NCBI RefSeq assembly: GCF_041320705.1
Contig: NZ_JBGGTQ010000002.1
Span: 372,001-436,000, forward strand
Direction: 5' to 3'
Length of the DNA: 64,000 nucleotides
From: Kineococcus mangrovi
Lineage (GTDB): Bacteria; Actinomycetota; Actinomycetes; Actinomycetales; Kineococcaceae
In this document: in pieces, positions 24,942 to 32,946 of the stretch
Position numbering within the stretch: position 1 is the first letter of the stretch
Layout: each line of letters opens with the position of its first letter
Position numbers and translations under genes: made by a program
Notes under the pieces: generated by a model
What the model was told of the DNA's origin: nothing
Database searches by the model: none
Seen by the model: only the letters and a program-made list of their open reading frames with translations

Positions 24942-26873
24942 TCAGACGAGGGGGCGCTGGCGCGCCTTGTGCCCCTCGTACCAGGTGCGGGCCGTGCGGG
25001 TGGAGTCCAGGTGCGAGACCTCCGAGACCGGGACGTCCCACCAGCCGCCGCCGTCGGGCGCCTCGGAGTACAGGTCGGTCTCGACGTGCACGACGGTCGA
25101 CTCGCTCGACGCCTTGGCCTCCCGCAGCGCTTCGACGAGTTCCTCGCGCGTGCCCGCGCGTACCGCGCGCACCCCCAGGCTCGCGGCGTTCGCGGCGAGG
25201 TCGACGGGCAGCTCGTCGCCCTCCAGCCGACCCTCGGGGGTCCGCCGCCGGTACTTCGTGCCGTACCGCTGGGACCCGTGCTGCTCCGACAGGGCGCCGA
25301 TCGAGGCGAACCCGTGGTTCTGCAGGATGACGACGATGAGCTTGACGCCCTCCTGCACCGCGGTGACGAGTTCGGTCGGCATCATGAGGTACGACCCGTC
25401 CCCGACGGTGACGAACACGTCCCGGTCGGGGGCCGCGAGCTTCACCCCGATCGCCCCCGGGATCTCGTAGCCCATGCAGGAGTAGCCGTACTCCACGTGG
25501 TACTGCTTCGGGTCGCGGCTGCGCCACATGCAGTGCAGGTCCCCGGGCAGCGAACCCGCGGCGCACACCACGACGTCGCGGTCCTCGGCCACCTCGTCGA
25601 CCGCGCCGACGACCTCGGCCTGCGCCAGCAGACCCGTGCGCTCGCCGATCCCGGAACGGAAGAAGGAGTCGACGACCCCGTCCCACTCGCGGTTCAGGCG
25701 TGCCGCCCGCTCGCGGTAGGCGTCCGGCGTGGAGAAGTCCGCGAGGGCGGCGGTGAACGCCTCCAGCGCGACCTTCGCGTCGGCCTGCACCGGGACACCG
25801 GCGTGCTTGACGGCGTCCAGGGCCGCGACGTTGACGTTGACGAACCTCACGTCGGGGTTCTGGAACGCCGTGCGCGAGGCCGTCGTGAAGTCGGAGTACC
25901 GCGTCCCGACACCGATGACGACGTCGGCCTCGGCGGCGATCTCGTTGGCCCCCGTCGTGCCGGTGGAACCGATCGCGCCGAGGCAGAGCGGGTGGTCGTA
26001 GCGGATCGCGCCCTTGCCGGCCTGGGACACCCCGACGGGGATGCCGGTCGTCTCCACGAACTCCTTCAGCGCCTCGGTGGCCCGGGAGTACACGACCCCG
26101 CCGCCGGCGACGAGCAGCGGCGCCTTCGCCGAGCGGACGAGGGCGACGGCCTCGTCGATCGCCACCTGCTCGGGCACGGGCCGGGCGATGCGCCAGGTCC
26201 GCTCGCGGAACAGCTCGACGGGGAACTCCCACGCCTCGGCCTGCAGGTCCTCCGGCAGGCAGATCGTCGCCGCGCCCGTCTCGGCGGGGTCGGTCAGCAC
26301 GCGCATCGCGCCCAGCAGCGCCGACGCCAGCTGCTCGGGCCGCCAGACGCGGTCGAAGAACTTCGACAACGGGCGGAACGCGTCGTTGACCGACACGTCG
26401 TAGCCGTGGGGCTGCTCCAGCTCCTGCAGCACCGGGGAGGCGACGCGCGTGGCGAACACGTCGCTGGGCAGCAGCAGCACCGGGATGCGGTTGACCGTCG
26501 CCAGCGCGGCGCCCGTCAGCATGTTCGTCGACCCCGGGCCGACCGACGCCGTCACGGCGAGCGTCTGCAACCGGTCCTGCTGACGGGCGTACCCGACGGC
26601 CGCGTGGACCATCGCCTGCTCGTTGCGGCCGGTCATGTAGGGGACCTGGGACGGCGCCGTCCAGTCGTCGCCGAGGGCGCCCTCCTGCGCTTCCAGCAGG
26701 GCCTGCCCGACCCCGGCCACGTTGCCGTGCCCGAAGATGCCGAACACCCCGCCGAAGAACGGCCGGCGCTCGCCGTCGCGCTCGGAGAACTGGGCCTGGA
26801 GGAAGCGGACGACGGCCTGGGAGACCGTCAACCGGACCGTCGGCACGGCGGGGTTCGCAGGGACTGCGCTCAT
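24942..26873 (-). CDS. iolD: 3D-(3,5/4)-trihydroxycyclohexane-1,2-dione hydrolase
   Basis: 643 residues from ATG 26873. It is a thiamine-diphosphate enzyme of the acetolactate synthase fold. The N-terminal domain has GVFGIFGHGNVAGVGQAL and the catalytic-glutamate region YMTGRNEQAMVHAA. A central domain follows, and then the ThDP-binding segment CMGYEIPGAIGVKLAAPDRDVFVTVGDGSYLMM (GDG motif) and LQNHGFASIG. The GHGN and length match IolD rather than acetolactate synthase. It opens the trihydroxycyclohexanedione ring to 5-deoxy-glucuronate. It lies 37 bases after iolB on the same transcript. Confidence 0.95.
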   Translation of the reverse strand: MSAVPANPAVPTVRLTVSQAVVRFLQAQFSERDGERRPFFGGVFGIFGHGNVAGVGQALLEAQEGALGDDWTAPSQVPYMTGRNEQAMVHAAVGYARQQDRLQTLAVTASVGPGSTNMLTGAALATVNRIPVLLLPSDVFATRVASPVLQELEQPHGYDVSVNDAFRPLSKFFDRVWRPEQLASALLGAMRVLTDPAETGAATICLPEDLQAEAWEFPVELFRERTWRIARPVPEQVAIDEAVALVRSAKAPLLVAGGGVVYSRATEALKEFVETTGIPVGVSQAGKGAIRYDHPLCLGAIGSTGTTGANEIAAEADVVIGVGTRYSDFTTASRTAFQNPDVRFVNVNVAALDAVKHAGVPVQADAKVALEAFTAALADFSTPDAYRERAARLNREWDGVVDSFFRSGIGERTGLLAQAEVVGAVDEVAEDRDVVVCAAGSLPGDLHCMWRSRDPKQYHVEYGYSCMGYEIPGAIGVKLAAPDRDVFVTVGDGSYLMMPTELVTAVQEGVKLIVVILQNHGFASIGALSEQHGSQRYGTKYRRRTPEGRLEGDELPVDLAANAASLGVRAVRAGTREELVEALREAKASSESTVVHVETDLYSEAPDGGGWWDVPVSEVSHLDSTRTARTWYEGHKARQRPLV

Positions 26874-26910
26874 CGGGTTTCTCCCAGTTCTCGGGCGGTG
26901 CCCGGTGCGG

Positions 26911-27813
26911 TCACTTCGGGGCGGAGTAGAACGGTAGCCGCGGGTCGACGCGCTGCCCGTCCCAGGTCGAGCGCACCCAGCCGTGGGCGGGGTCGTCGCA
27001 GATCTTCCAGGCCCGCTCGTCCTCGGGGCCGGCCATGACGTTGAGGTAGTACATGTCGTAGGCGGGCGAGGCGATCGACGGACCGTGCCAGCCGTGCGGG
27101 ATGAGCACCACGTCGCCGGAGCGCACCTCCTCCAGCACGTCGATCGGCCGGTCCGGGTCCTGCTCGTCGCCGTAGACCTGCTGGATCCCCACCCCGCCGG
27201 GCACGGTGGGGACACCGTCCGGGGCCAGGGCGCGGAACCGGTAGTAGTAGATCTCCTCCAGCTCGCTCTCGACCTCGCTGCTGCGGTCGTGCCGGTGCGG
27301 CGGGTAGGAGGACCAGTTCCCGCCCGGGGTCAGGACCTCGCAGGCGATGAGCTTGTCGGTCTCGAACGCCGCGGGGGTCGCGAAGTTGTTGACCTGCCGG
27401 CTGGCCTGCCCGGCGCCGCGCAGTTCCACGGGGACACCGGCCGCCGGGCCGTACCGGGCGGGCAGGCGGCGACGCGCCCGGGCCCCCGGGAACGAGAACA
27501 CGCCGCCGGCGGCGCTGTGGATCGTCAGCTCGCTGTCGCGGCCGACGTAGGCGAAGTCCGTCACACCGTCGAAGACGCTCCCGCGCCCCGCGAGCTGGAA
27601 CTCCTGCCCCTCGGCGCGCACGGTGCAGGCGCCCGACAGCGGCAGGACGAGCAGCTCGTCCTCCCCCGTCGCGACGGTGCGCGAGGCGCCGGGCGCCAGG
27701 GTCAGGACGCGCAGGCCGGAGTACCCCCAGCCCGCGGACTCGGGGGTGACGACGAGGTCGAAACCGTCGCCCGTCGACGACCCCGCGGGGAGGTGGAGGT
27801 TCTGGTCGCTCAC
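26911..27813 (-). CDS. iolB: 5-deoxy-glucuronate isomerase
   Basis: 300 residues from GTG 27813. IolB features are the bicupin fold with TPGGNWSSYPPHRHD (metal-site histidines), EVESELEEIYYYRF, and VVLIPHGWHGPSIASPAYDMYYLNVMAGP near the C-terminus. The enzyme converts 5-deoxy-D-glucuronate to 5-dehydro-2-deoxy-D-gluconate, the substrate of IolC. It lies 8 bases after the upstream aldolase gene, so translation is likely coupled. Confidence 0.95.
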   Translation of the reverse strand: MSDQNLHLPAGSSTGDGFDLVVTPESAGWGYSGLRVLTLAPGASRTVATGEDELLVLPLSGACTVRAEGQEFQLAGRGSVFDGVTDFAYVGRDSELTIHSAAGGVFSFPGARARRRLPARYGPAAGVPVELRGAGQASRQVNNFATPAAFETDKLIACEVLTPGGNWSSYPPHRHDRSSEVESELEEIYYYRFRALAPDGVPTVPGGVGIQQVYGDEQDPDRPIDVLEEVRSGDVVLIPHGWHGPSIASPAYDMYYLNVMAGPEDERAWKICDDPAHGWVRSTWDGQRVDPRLPFYSAPK

Positions 27814-27821
27814 GTGACTCC

Positions 27822-28709
27822 TCACCGCACCAGGGAGACGGCGGTCTTCACGGCCGACTCCACGTCGCCGTCGGGCGGGTACAGCAGCGTCCGCCCGACG
27901 GTGAGCCCACGCACCGACGGCAGCGCCAGCGCCTTGCGCCACGTCGCGAACGTCTCCTCCGGGGACGTCGTCGGGTCCCCGCCGAGCAGCAGCGTCGGGA
28001 ACGTCGTGGACTCCATGACGCGTTCCATGTCGTCGACGACCGGGATCTTCAGCCACGTGTACGCCGTCGTGCGACCCAGCGCCTGCGCGACGTTCACGGA
28101 CTTCACGACGCCCTCGGCCGACAGGTCGTGCACGACCTTGCCGCCCTCGCGGCGGGACCAGAACGGCTCGATCATCGCCACGAGCCCGCGGGCGGCGAGC
28201 TCGCTGATCGCGTCGGCCGAGGCCGTCAGCGTCGGCAGCGTGCCGGGGTCGTCGAGGGCGATGCGGGTGAGGAACTTCCCGCCGTCGAGGTTCATGTCCG
28301 CGATCGCGGCCGCATCGTACCCCGTGAACCGGTCGTCGAGCTCGAAGCTGGCGCCCTGCAGCCCGCCGCGGTTCATGGAGCCGAAGACGACCTTGCCCTC
28401 CAGGGCCCCCAGGAGGGTGAGGTCCTCGATGACGTCGGCGGACCCGAGCAACCCGTCGACACCGGGGACGGCGAGCGCCACCCGCAGGCGTTCGAGCAGT
28501 TCGGTGCGGTCGGCCATCGCCATCGGGTTCGACCCCACGGCGTTGGCGCCGCGGGCGGGGTGGTCGGCGGCGATGACCATGAGCCGGCCGTCGGAGCCGA
28601 GCAGCGGGCGGCGGCGGCGGGCGCGGGACAGTTCCCGGACGCGACCGGGGTTCCGGGCGCGGATCTCGGCGACCTCGGCGAGGTCGCGGGCGAACCGCTG
28701 GTCAGGCAC
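27822..28709 (-). CDS. Class I aldolase-like (beta/alpha)8-barrel protein of the inositol operon
   Basis: 295 residues from GTG 28709. The sequence shows an aldolase-type barrel: LMVIAADHPARGANAVG near the N-terminus, KVVFGSMNRGGLQGASFELDDR, IADMNLDGGKFLTRI, and a probable Schiff-base lysine in YTWLKIPVVDDM. It resembles the Cgl0158-type proteins found in actinobacterial inositol clusters, and probably cleaves 5-dehydro-2-deoxygluconate 6-phosphate (the IolJ step) or a related sugar phosphate. Its start overlaps the iolC stop by 8 bases, supporting a joint role with the kinase. Confidence 0.78.
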   Translation of the reverse strand: MPDQRFARDLAEVAEIRARNPGRVRELSRARRRRPLLGSDGRLMVIAADHPARGANAVGSNPMAMADRTELLERLRVALAVPGVDGLLGSADVIEDLTLLGALEGKVVFGSMNRGGLQGASFELDDRFTGYDAAAIADMNLDGGKFLTRIALDDPGTLPTLTASADAISELAARGLVAMIEPFWSRREGGKVVHDLSAEGVVKSVNVAQALGRTTAYTWLKIPVVDDMERVMESTTFPTLLLGGDPTTSPEETFATWRKALALPSVRGLTVGRTLLYPPDGDVESAVKTAVSLVR

Positions 28710-29676
28710 GGGACGCGACCTCCTCCAGCAGGGCCTCCACCTCGGCGGTCGTCGGCATGGCGGTGGAGCACTCGCGGCGGGTGGCCACGATGGCACCGGC
28801 GGCGTTGGCGAACCGCAGGACCCGTTCGAGTTCCCAGCCCGACAGCAGCCCGTGCACGAGGGCACCCCCGAAACCGTCGCCGGCGCCGAGGCCGTTGACG
28901 ACCGCCACCGGCGTCGGCGGGACCTCGACGACCTCCAGGCCGCCCGCGCCGCGGGTCATGCCGAGGACGCCCCGGGGTCCCTGCTTGACGATCGCGACCT
29001 CCACACCGGCCTCGAGCAGCGCCTCGGCGGCGCGGCGCGGTTCGCTCTCGCCGACGGCGACCTCGCACTCCTCGCGGTTGCCGACGGCGACCGTGACGTG
29101 CTGCAGGGCCTGGCGGACCTGTTCGGCGGCGGCCGCCGGGGACTCCCAGAACATGGGCCGGTAGTCGAGGTCCAGGACGGTGAACCGTCGGCGCCGCCGC
29201 GCCCGCCAGGCCGCGAAGTGGGCGCCGCGGCTGGGTTCTTCCGACAGGCCGGTGACCGTCGCCCAGAACACCCCGGCGGAGCCGATGGCGTCCAGGTCGA
29301 GCTCCTCGGCGCGGATCTGCAGGTCCGGCGCCGTCGGCTGGCGGTAGAACAGCAGCGGGAAGTGGTCCGGCGGGTACATCTCGCAGAAGGCCAGCGGGGT
29401 GTTCAGGCCCTCGACCCCGGAGACGAACCGGTCCGAGACCCCGAACGCCGTCAGCGCCCGGTGGACGAACGTGCCGAAGGCGTCGTGGCCGGTGCGGGTG
29501 ACGACGGCGGCGGACCGGCCGTGCCGGGCGGCGGCCACGGCGACGTTCGTCGCGCTGCCGCCCAGGTACTTGCCGAAGGTCTCGACGTCCTCCAGACCCA
29601 CCCCGTCCTGCAGCGGGTACAGGTCGACCCCGACCCTGCCCATGGTCACCACGTCCAGCGCGGCCGTGCTGCTCAC
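28702..29676 (-). CDS. iolC: 5-dehydro-2-deoxygluconokinase
   Basis: 324 residues. A PfkB-family kinase with VVTMGRVGVDLYPLQDG at the N-terminus, GGSATNVAVAAARHG as substrate motif, and the anion-hole/catalytic-base motif NGLGAGDGFGGALVHGLL. The usual form of the last motif is GAGDAF, so one alanine is replaced by glycine. The long YPPDHFPLLFYRQPTAPDL region is typical of IolC. It phosphorylates 5-dehydro-2-deoxy-D-gluconate. It is the first gene of the operon, just downstream of the palindrome at 29778-29791. Confidence 0.93.
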   Translation of the reverse strand: MSSTAALDVVTMGRVGVDLYPLQDGVGLEDVETFGKYLGGSATNVAVAAARHGRSAAVVTRTGHDAFGTFVHRALTAFGVSDRFVSGVEGLNTPLAFCEMYPPDHFPLLFYRQPTAPDLQIRAEELDLDAIGSAGVFWATVTGLSEEPSRGAHFAAWRARRRRRFTVLDLDYRPMFWESPAAAAEQVRQALQHVTVAVGNREECEVAVGESEPRRAAEALLEAGVEVAIVKQGPRGVLGMTRGAGGLEVVEVPPTPVAVVNGLGAGDGFGGALVHGLLSGWELERVLRFANAAGAIVATRRECSTAMPTTAEVEALLEEVASRA

Positions 29677-29777
29677 GCGAGGTCCTCCCCCAGTCCGGTG
29701 GTCTGCTGCGCCGACCCGGGCCGCGGCGGCGCGGTGGCTGGTCGCAGCCTGCTCCGCCGAGCGTCACCCTGTCAAGA

Positions 29778-29791
29778 TTTGTCAGGACAAA
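29778..29791. promoter_or_regulatory. Palindromic operator candidate of the iol operon
   Basis: TTTGTC-AG-GACAAA is a perfect inverted repeat with 6-base arms and a 2-base spacer, in an unusually AT-richer spot between iolC and the divergent GntR gene. A half-site TGTCAAG precedes it. Position about 100 bases from both starts fits an operator for the GntR repressor encoded alongside. Confidence 0.6.
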
Positions 29792-29887
29792 CGTACCTCC
29801 TGACGTGCAGACCTCCACCCGGCTACGATGCCGGTGCGGCGGTGCGTCGACGTGGTCGGCACGCCCCATCGACCCCAGGAGCGCGAT

Positions 29888-30625
29888 GTGAACGACCTGT
29901 TCGTCGACCTCGACCGGTCGAGCCCCGTCCCGCTGTACTTCCAGGTGGCGCGGCAGATCGAGCAGGCCATCGAGCACGGCAAGCTGCCGCCGGGGTCCCG
30001 GCTCGAGAACGAGATCCACCTCGCCGACCAGCTGGGGTTGTCCCGCCCGACCATGCGCCGCGCGATCCAGCAGCTCGTCGACAAGGGCCTGCTCGTGCGC
30101 AAGCGCGGTGTCGGGACGCAGGTCGTGCACGGCCAGGTGACGCGGCCGGTCGAGCTGACGAGCCTGCACGACGACCTCGCGCGCTCGGGGCAGTCGCCCT
30201 CGACGCAGGTCCTGCTGCACGAGATCTGCGGCGCCCCCGACGAGGTGGCCGCCGCGCTGGCCACCGGCCCGGGCACCCCGGTCCTGCACCTGCGCCGGCT
30301 GCGGCTGTCCGGCGGCGAACCGCTGGCCCTGCTGGAGAACTGGCTGCCGGCCCCCTACACGGACCTGTCCGGTGAGGCCCTGGGCGAACGCGGCATGTAC
30401 CAGCTGCTGCGCAGCCGCGGGGTGGGGATGCGGGTGGCGCGCCAGCGCATCGGGGCCCGCCGCGGCAGCGGTGAGGAGTGCACGCTGCTCGACGAACCCC
30501 GCGGCGCCCCCCTGCTGACGATGCAGCGGACCACGCACGACGACTCCGGTCGCGTCGTGGAGCACGGCCGGCACGTCTACCGCGCCAGCCGGTACGCGTT
30601 CGAGGTCACGCTCGTCGACCGCTGA
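29888..30625 (+). CDS. GntR-family (HutC-type) regulator of inositol genes
   Basis: 245 residues from GTG 29888, with AGGAG six bases upstream. The GntR winged helix is LYFQVARQIEQAIEHGKLPPGSRLENEIHLADQLGLSRPTM in outline, with VRKRGVGTQV as wing. A UTRA effector domain follows from about residue 85 (VLHLRRLRLSGGEPLALLENWLP). Divergent orientation to the iol operon and the palindrome between them make it the likely inositol repressor, probably relieved by an inositol catabolite. Confidence 0.88.
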   Translation: MNDLFVDLDRSSPVPLYFQVARQIEQAIEHGKLPPGSRLENEIHLADQLGLSRPTMRRAIQQLVDKGLLVRKRGVGTQVVHGQVTRPVELTSLHDDLARSGQSPSTQVLLHEICGAPDEVAAALATGPGTPVLHLRRLRLSGGEPLALLENWLPAPYTDLSGEALGERGMYQLLRSRGVGMRVARQRIGARRGSGEECTLLDEPRGAPLLTMQRTTHDDSGRVVEHGRHVYRASRYAFEVTLVDR

Positions 30626-30657
30626 GGTCCACCGCCCCCCTCCGGCAGGACGGTCGC

Positions 30658-30786
30658 GTGGGCGACGACGCCCTGCCCGTCGGGGTCGTCGGGGTCGTCG
30701 GGTCGGTCGCGGTCTCCGGCCCGCCGCGGGCCGAGGACCACGCGCTCGTCGTGGAAGTGCTCACGCCGTTCCGCACCACCCCCTAG
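30658..30786 (+). CDS. Possible 42-residue hydrophobic peptide
   Basis: From GTG 30658 to a TAG, with AGGA about 8 bases upstream. The product starts MGDDALPVGVVGVVGSVAV and ends VVEVLTPFRTTP. Third positions are nearly all G or C. It could be a small real gene, or the remainder of a longer lost gene. No family recognised; 9 bases separate it from the next start. Confidence 0.3.
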   Translation: MGDDALPVGVVGVVGSVAVSGPPRAEDHALVVEVLTPFRTTP

Positions 30787-30795
30787 GTTCGGGTC

Positions 30796-31575
30796 GTGGC
30801 GGTGGGAGCGGGGGACGTGCGGGAACCGGTCGAGGAGGTGGGCCCCGACCACGGCGGGCGGGTCCCGCTGCGGTTGCGGGTGGCGTCCCGGGTCCTGGCC
30901 GTCGCCGCGCTCGCCCTCCCCCTGCTGGGCGTCGCCGTGGCCGTGCACGTCCTCACCGGCGGCGTCGACGCGCAGTACTTCACCGGCTACGAGTACGACG
31001 GCGACGGCAACGAGGTCTCGGCCACGACGAGCGCCACCCTGGCGCAGCGCTGGCAGGCCCTCGACTACCTCGTCCCCCCGGACCACGTGCTCCTGGGCCC
31101 GGCGGCCGTGGTGCTGCTGCTGGCCGGACTGCACCTGAGCGGCCGGGGGCGTCCCGCGCTGTCCCCGGGCACCCGCCTCCTCGCCGCGGCGGCCGCGACC
31201 TCGTCGGCCCTGTACGCGGTCGGGGGCGGGGTCGTCCCGCTCGTCCTGCGCCAGGGCACCACCGCGGACGAGCAGGGGTTCGGCGGGCCACCCCCCTTCG
31301 TGCTGCTGGTGGGGCCTGCCGGCGTGGTCGTCTTCCTGGCCGCCGCCTGCGTGGTGGCCGGGGTGCTCCTGCTCCTCCCGAGGACCCCGCAGGAGGAGCA
31401 GGAACCGTGGTCGCCACCGCCCGCCGCGCAGGAGCCCCCCGTCGCGCCGCCACCCGACCCCGCGCCGGAGCCGGTCTCGGACCCGCCCCCCGTCCCGCAG
31501 GACGCGCCGCCACCCCCGGCGGTCCCGCGGCTGCGGGAGGAGGACCGCGCGTGGTACCGGCGGCCGGCGCCGTGA
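30796..31575 (+). CDS. Multi-pass membrane protein with proline-rich tail
   Basis: 259 residues from GTG 30796. Four hydrophobic segments are visible: VLAVAALALPLLGVAVAVHVL, a second beginning LLGPAAVVLLLAGL, LLAAAAATSSALYAVGGGV and VVVFLAAACVVAGVLLLL. Between the first two lies an extracytoplasmic-looking loop with YFTGYEYDGDGNEV and RWQALDYLVPPDH. The last 70 residues are rich in proline and glutamate, ending RLREEDRAWYRRPAP, and are likely cytoplasmic. The next gene overlaps its stop by 4 bp and encodes a protein of the same design. Function unknown. Confidence 0.7.
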   Translation: MAVGAGDVREPVEEVGPDHGGRVPLRLRVASRVLAVAALALPLLGVAVAVHVLTGGVDAQYFTGYEYDGDGNEVSATTSATLAQRWQALDYLVPPDHVLLGPAAVVLLLAGLHLSGRGRPALSPGTRLLAAAAATSSALYAVGGGVVPLVLRQGTTADEQGFGGPPPFVLLVGPAGVVVFLAAACVVAGVLLLLPRTPQEEQEPWSPPPAAQEPPVAPPPDPAPEPVSDPPPVPQDAPPPPAVPRLREEDRAWYRRPAP

Positions 31576-32144
31576 CGGGCCCCCCGTCCCCGTGGTGGTT
31601 CCGCGTCGTCGCGGTGGCGGCGGCCGCGCCGCTGCTGGTCGCCGCGACCGTCACCGCGGTCGTGTTCCAGGACGACGAGGGGGTCTACAGCACGACGGGG
31701 GTCCCGGCCACGACGGTCCTGCGGTGGCAGGACCGGTGGCAGGCGGTGCAGAGCTTCGACCACTGGCAGGCGGTGCCGGCCTCCGGGTGGCCGGTCGTGC
31801 TGACCGCGGTGGCGTTCCTGGCCCTGGCGCTCGCGGCCGTCCGCGGCCGGCCGGCCCGGCTGGCTCCGCCCGAGAGCCGCGCCGTCGTGACGTGGTTCGC
31901 CCTCGGGTGCGGCGCCTGGGCCCTCGGGACGGCCGTGCTGACCACGTGCGCGCAGGTCGCGGGCCCGCCGGGACCGGACGCCGACCCCGGTGGGGGCACC
32001 CTCCTGCTGCTGCAGGGGGTCGTCGACGGCGGGCTGGCCCTGTTCGCGGCGGCGGTGGCGGCCGCGACCGTCCTGTGGTGCGGCCGCCGGGACCCCGACG
32101 AGCGGGCCGTGGAGGTCCTGGACGAGGACGCGCGCCCCGCGTGA
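31572..32144 (+). CDS. Multi-pass membrane protein, probable paralogue of its upstream neighbour
   Basis: 190 residues from a GTG that overlaps the upstream TGA (GTGA); a GTG at 31551 is an alternative. Layout mirrors the previous protein: helix 1 (VVAVAAAAPLLVAATVTAVVF), an outer loop with YSTTGVPATTVLRWQDRWQAVQSFDHW, then three further helices ending in LALFAAAVAAATVLWC and a charged tail. The shared RWQA loop motif and four-helix pattern suggest an old tandem duplication. It lacks the proline-rich tail. Function unknown. Confidence 0.7.
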   Translation: MTGPPSPWWFRVVAVAAAAPLLVAATVTAVVFQDDEGVYSTTGVPATTVLRWQDRWQAVQSFDHWQAVPASGWPVVLTAVAFLALALAAVRGRPARLAPPESRAVVTWFALGCGAWALGTAVLTTCAQVAGPPGPDADPGGGTLLLLQGVVDGGLALFAAAVAAATVLWCGRRDPDERAVEVLDEDARPA

Positions 32145-32168
32145 GGACGTGCCCGGACGCCCGACCCG

Positions 32169-32208
32169 GGGGCTCGGGGGCTCGGGGACTCGGGGACTCG
32201 GGGACTCG
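32169..32208. repeat. Five tandem 8-bp repeats
   Basis: Two units of GGGGCTCG are followed by three of GGGACTCG without gaps, between two convergent genes (stops at 32144 and 32215). The units differ only in the fourth base. This is a simple-sequence tract likely to vary in copy number by slippage. Confidence 0.9.
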
Positions 32209-32214
32209 GGCCGG

Positions 32215-32910
32215 TCAGGCGAGCACGGCGGCCCGGACGACGTCGGGGTCCACCTCGTACCGGGCGCCGAACCCGGCGTCGGGGACCGCGAGGCGCCGGG
32301 CCGACAGGTGCACGTCGGTGACGCCCGTGCGCGCCACGAGGTCCCGGACGCGCGCCGGGCGCACTCCCCCGCCCGCCGTGACGGTCAGGCGCCCCGCGGC
32401 CGCGGTGACCGTCCGGGCGAGCCGGTCGGTCCCGTCGTGCGCGCAGGCGGCGCCCCCGGAGGTCAGGACGCGGTCGACGCCGGCCGCCACCAGCGCCTCG
32501 ACGTTGCCCTCGACGTCCGGGTGCACGTCGAAACCGCGGTGCGCGGTGAGGTCCGCGCTCCCCGCGACCTCGCGCACCGCCTGCAGCGCAGCGAGGTCGA
32601 ACCGCCCGTCCGGCAGCAGCGGCCCGACGACGAGACCCGCCGCCCCGAGGGCCAGGACGGACCGCGCGTCCGCCAGGACCGCGGCGAGGTCGTCCTCGTC
32701 GTGGACGAAGCCACCGGGCCGGGGCCGCAGCAGGACGTGGACGCCGAGGGGGCCGGCGGCCGCGACGACCCGTTCCACGAGGCCCGGCGAGGGGGTCAGC
32801 CCGCCCACCTCGAGCCCGACGGACAGTTCGAGGCGGTGGGCCCCCGCCGCGCGGGCGGCGCGCGCCCCGGCGGGGTCGGTGACGGCGATCTCGACGGTCG
32901 GCACGAGCAC
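32215..32910 (-). CDS. cutC: Copper homeostasis protein CutC
   Basis: 231 residues. CutC motifs are VEIAVTDPAGARAARAAGAHRLELSVGLEVGGLTPS in outline near the start, VLLRPRPGGFVHDEDDL, GAAGLVVGPLLPDGRFD, HRGFDVHPD, VDRVLTSGGA and TAGGGVRP. The protein is a TIM barrel. Its link to copper is genetic and its biochemical activity is unsettled. It stands as a single gene convergent with the membrane protein pair and 37 bases downstream of the epimerase gene. Confidence 0.92.
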   Translation of the reverse strand: MLVPTVEIAVTDPAGARAARAAGAHRLELSVGLEVGGLTPSPGLVERVVAAAGPLGVHVLLRPRPGGFVHDEDDLAAVLADARSVLALGAAGLVVGPLLPDGRFDLAALQAVREVAGSADLTAHRGFDVHPDVEGNVEALVAAGVDRVLTSGGAACAHDGTDRLARTVTAAAGRLTVTAGGGVRPARVRDLVARTGVTDVHLSARRLAVPDAGFGARYEVDPDVVRAAVLA

Positions 32911-32946
32911 AGCCTGCCGTGCCGGGGCCGCCGGGACCGCCCCGGC

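Noticed and set aside
26983-30375. 1130-codon plus-strand frame across the iol genes
   Set aside because: Antisense to iolB, the aldolase and iolC, whose protein families are unmistakable. It reads as low-complexity shadow until it leaves them.
30577-31134. Minus-strand ORF opposite the membrane-protein gene
   Set aside because: Histidine- and arginine-rich shadow. The plus-strand frame shows clear transmembrane helices.
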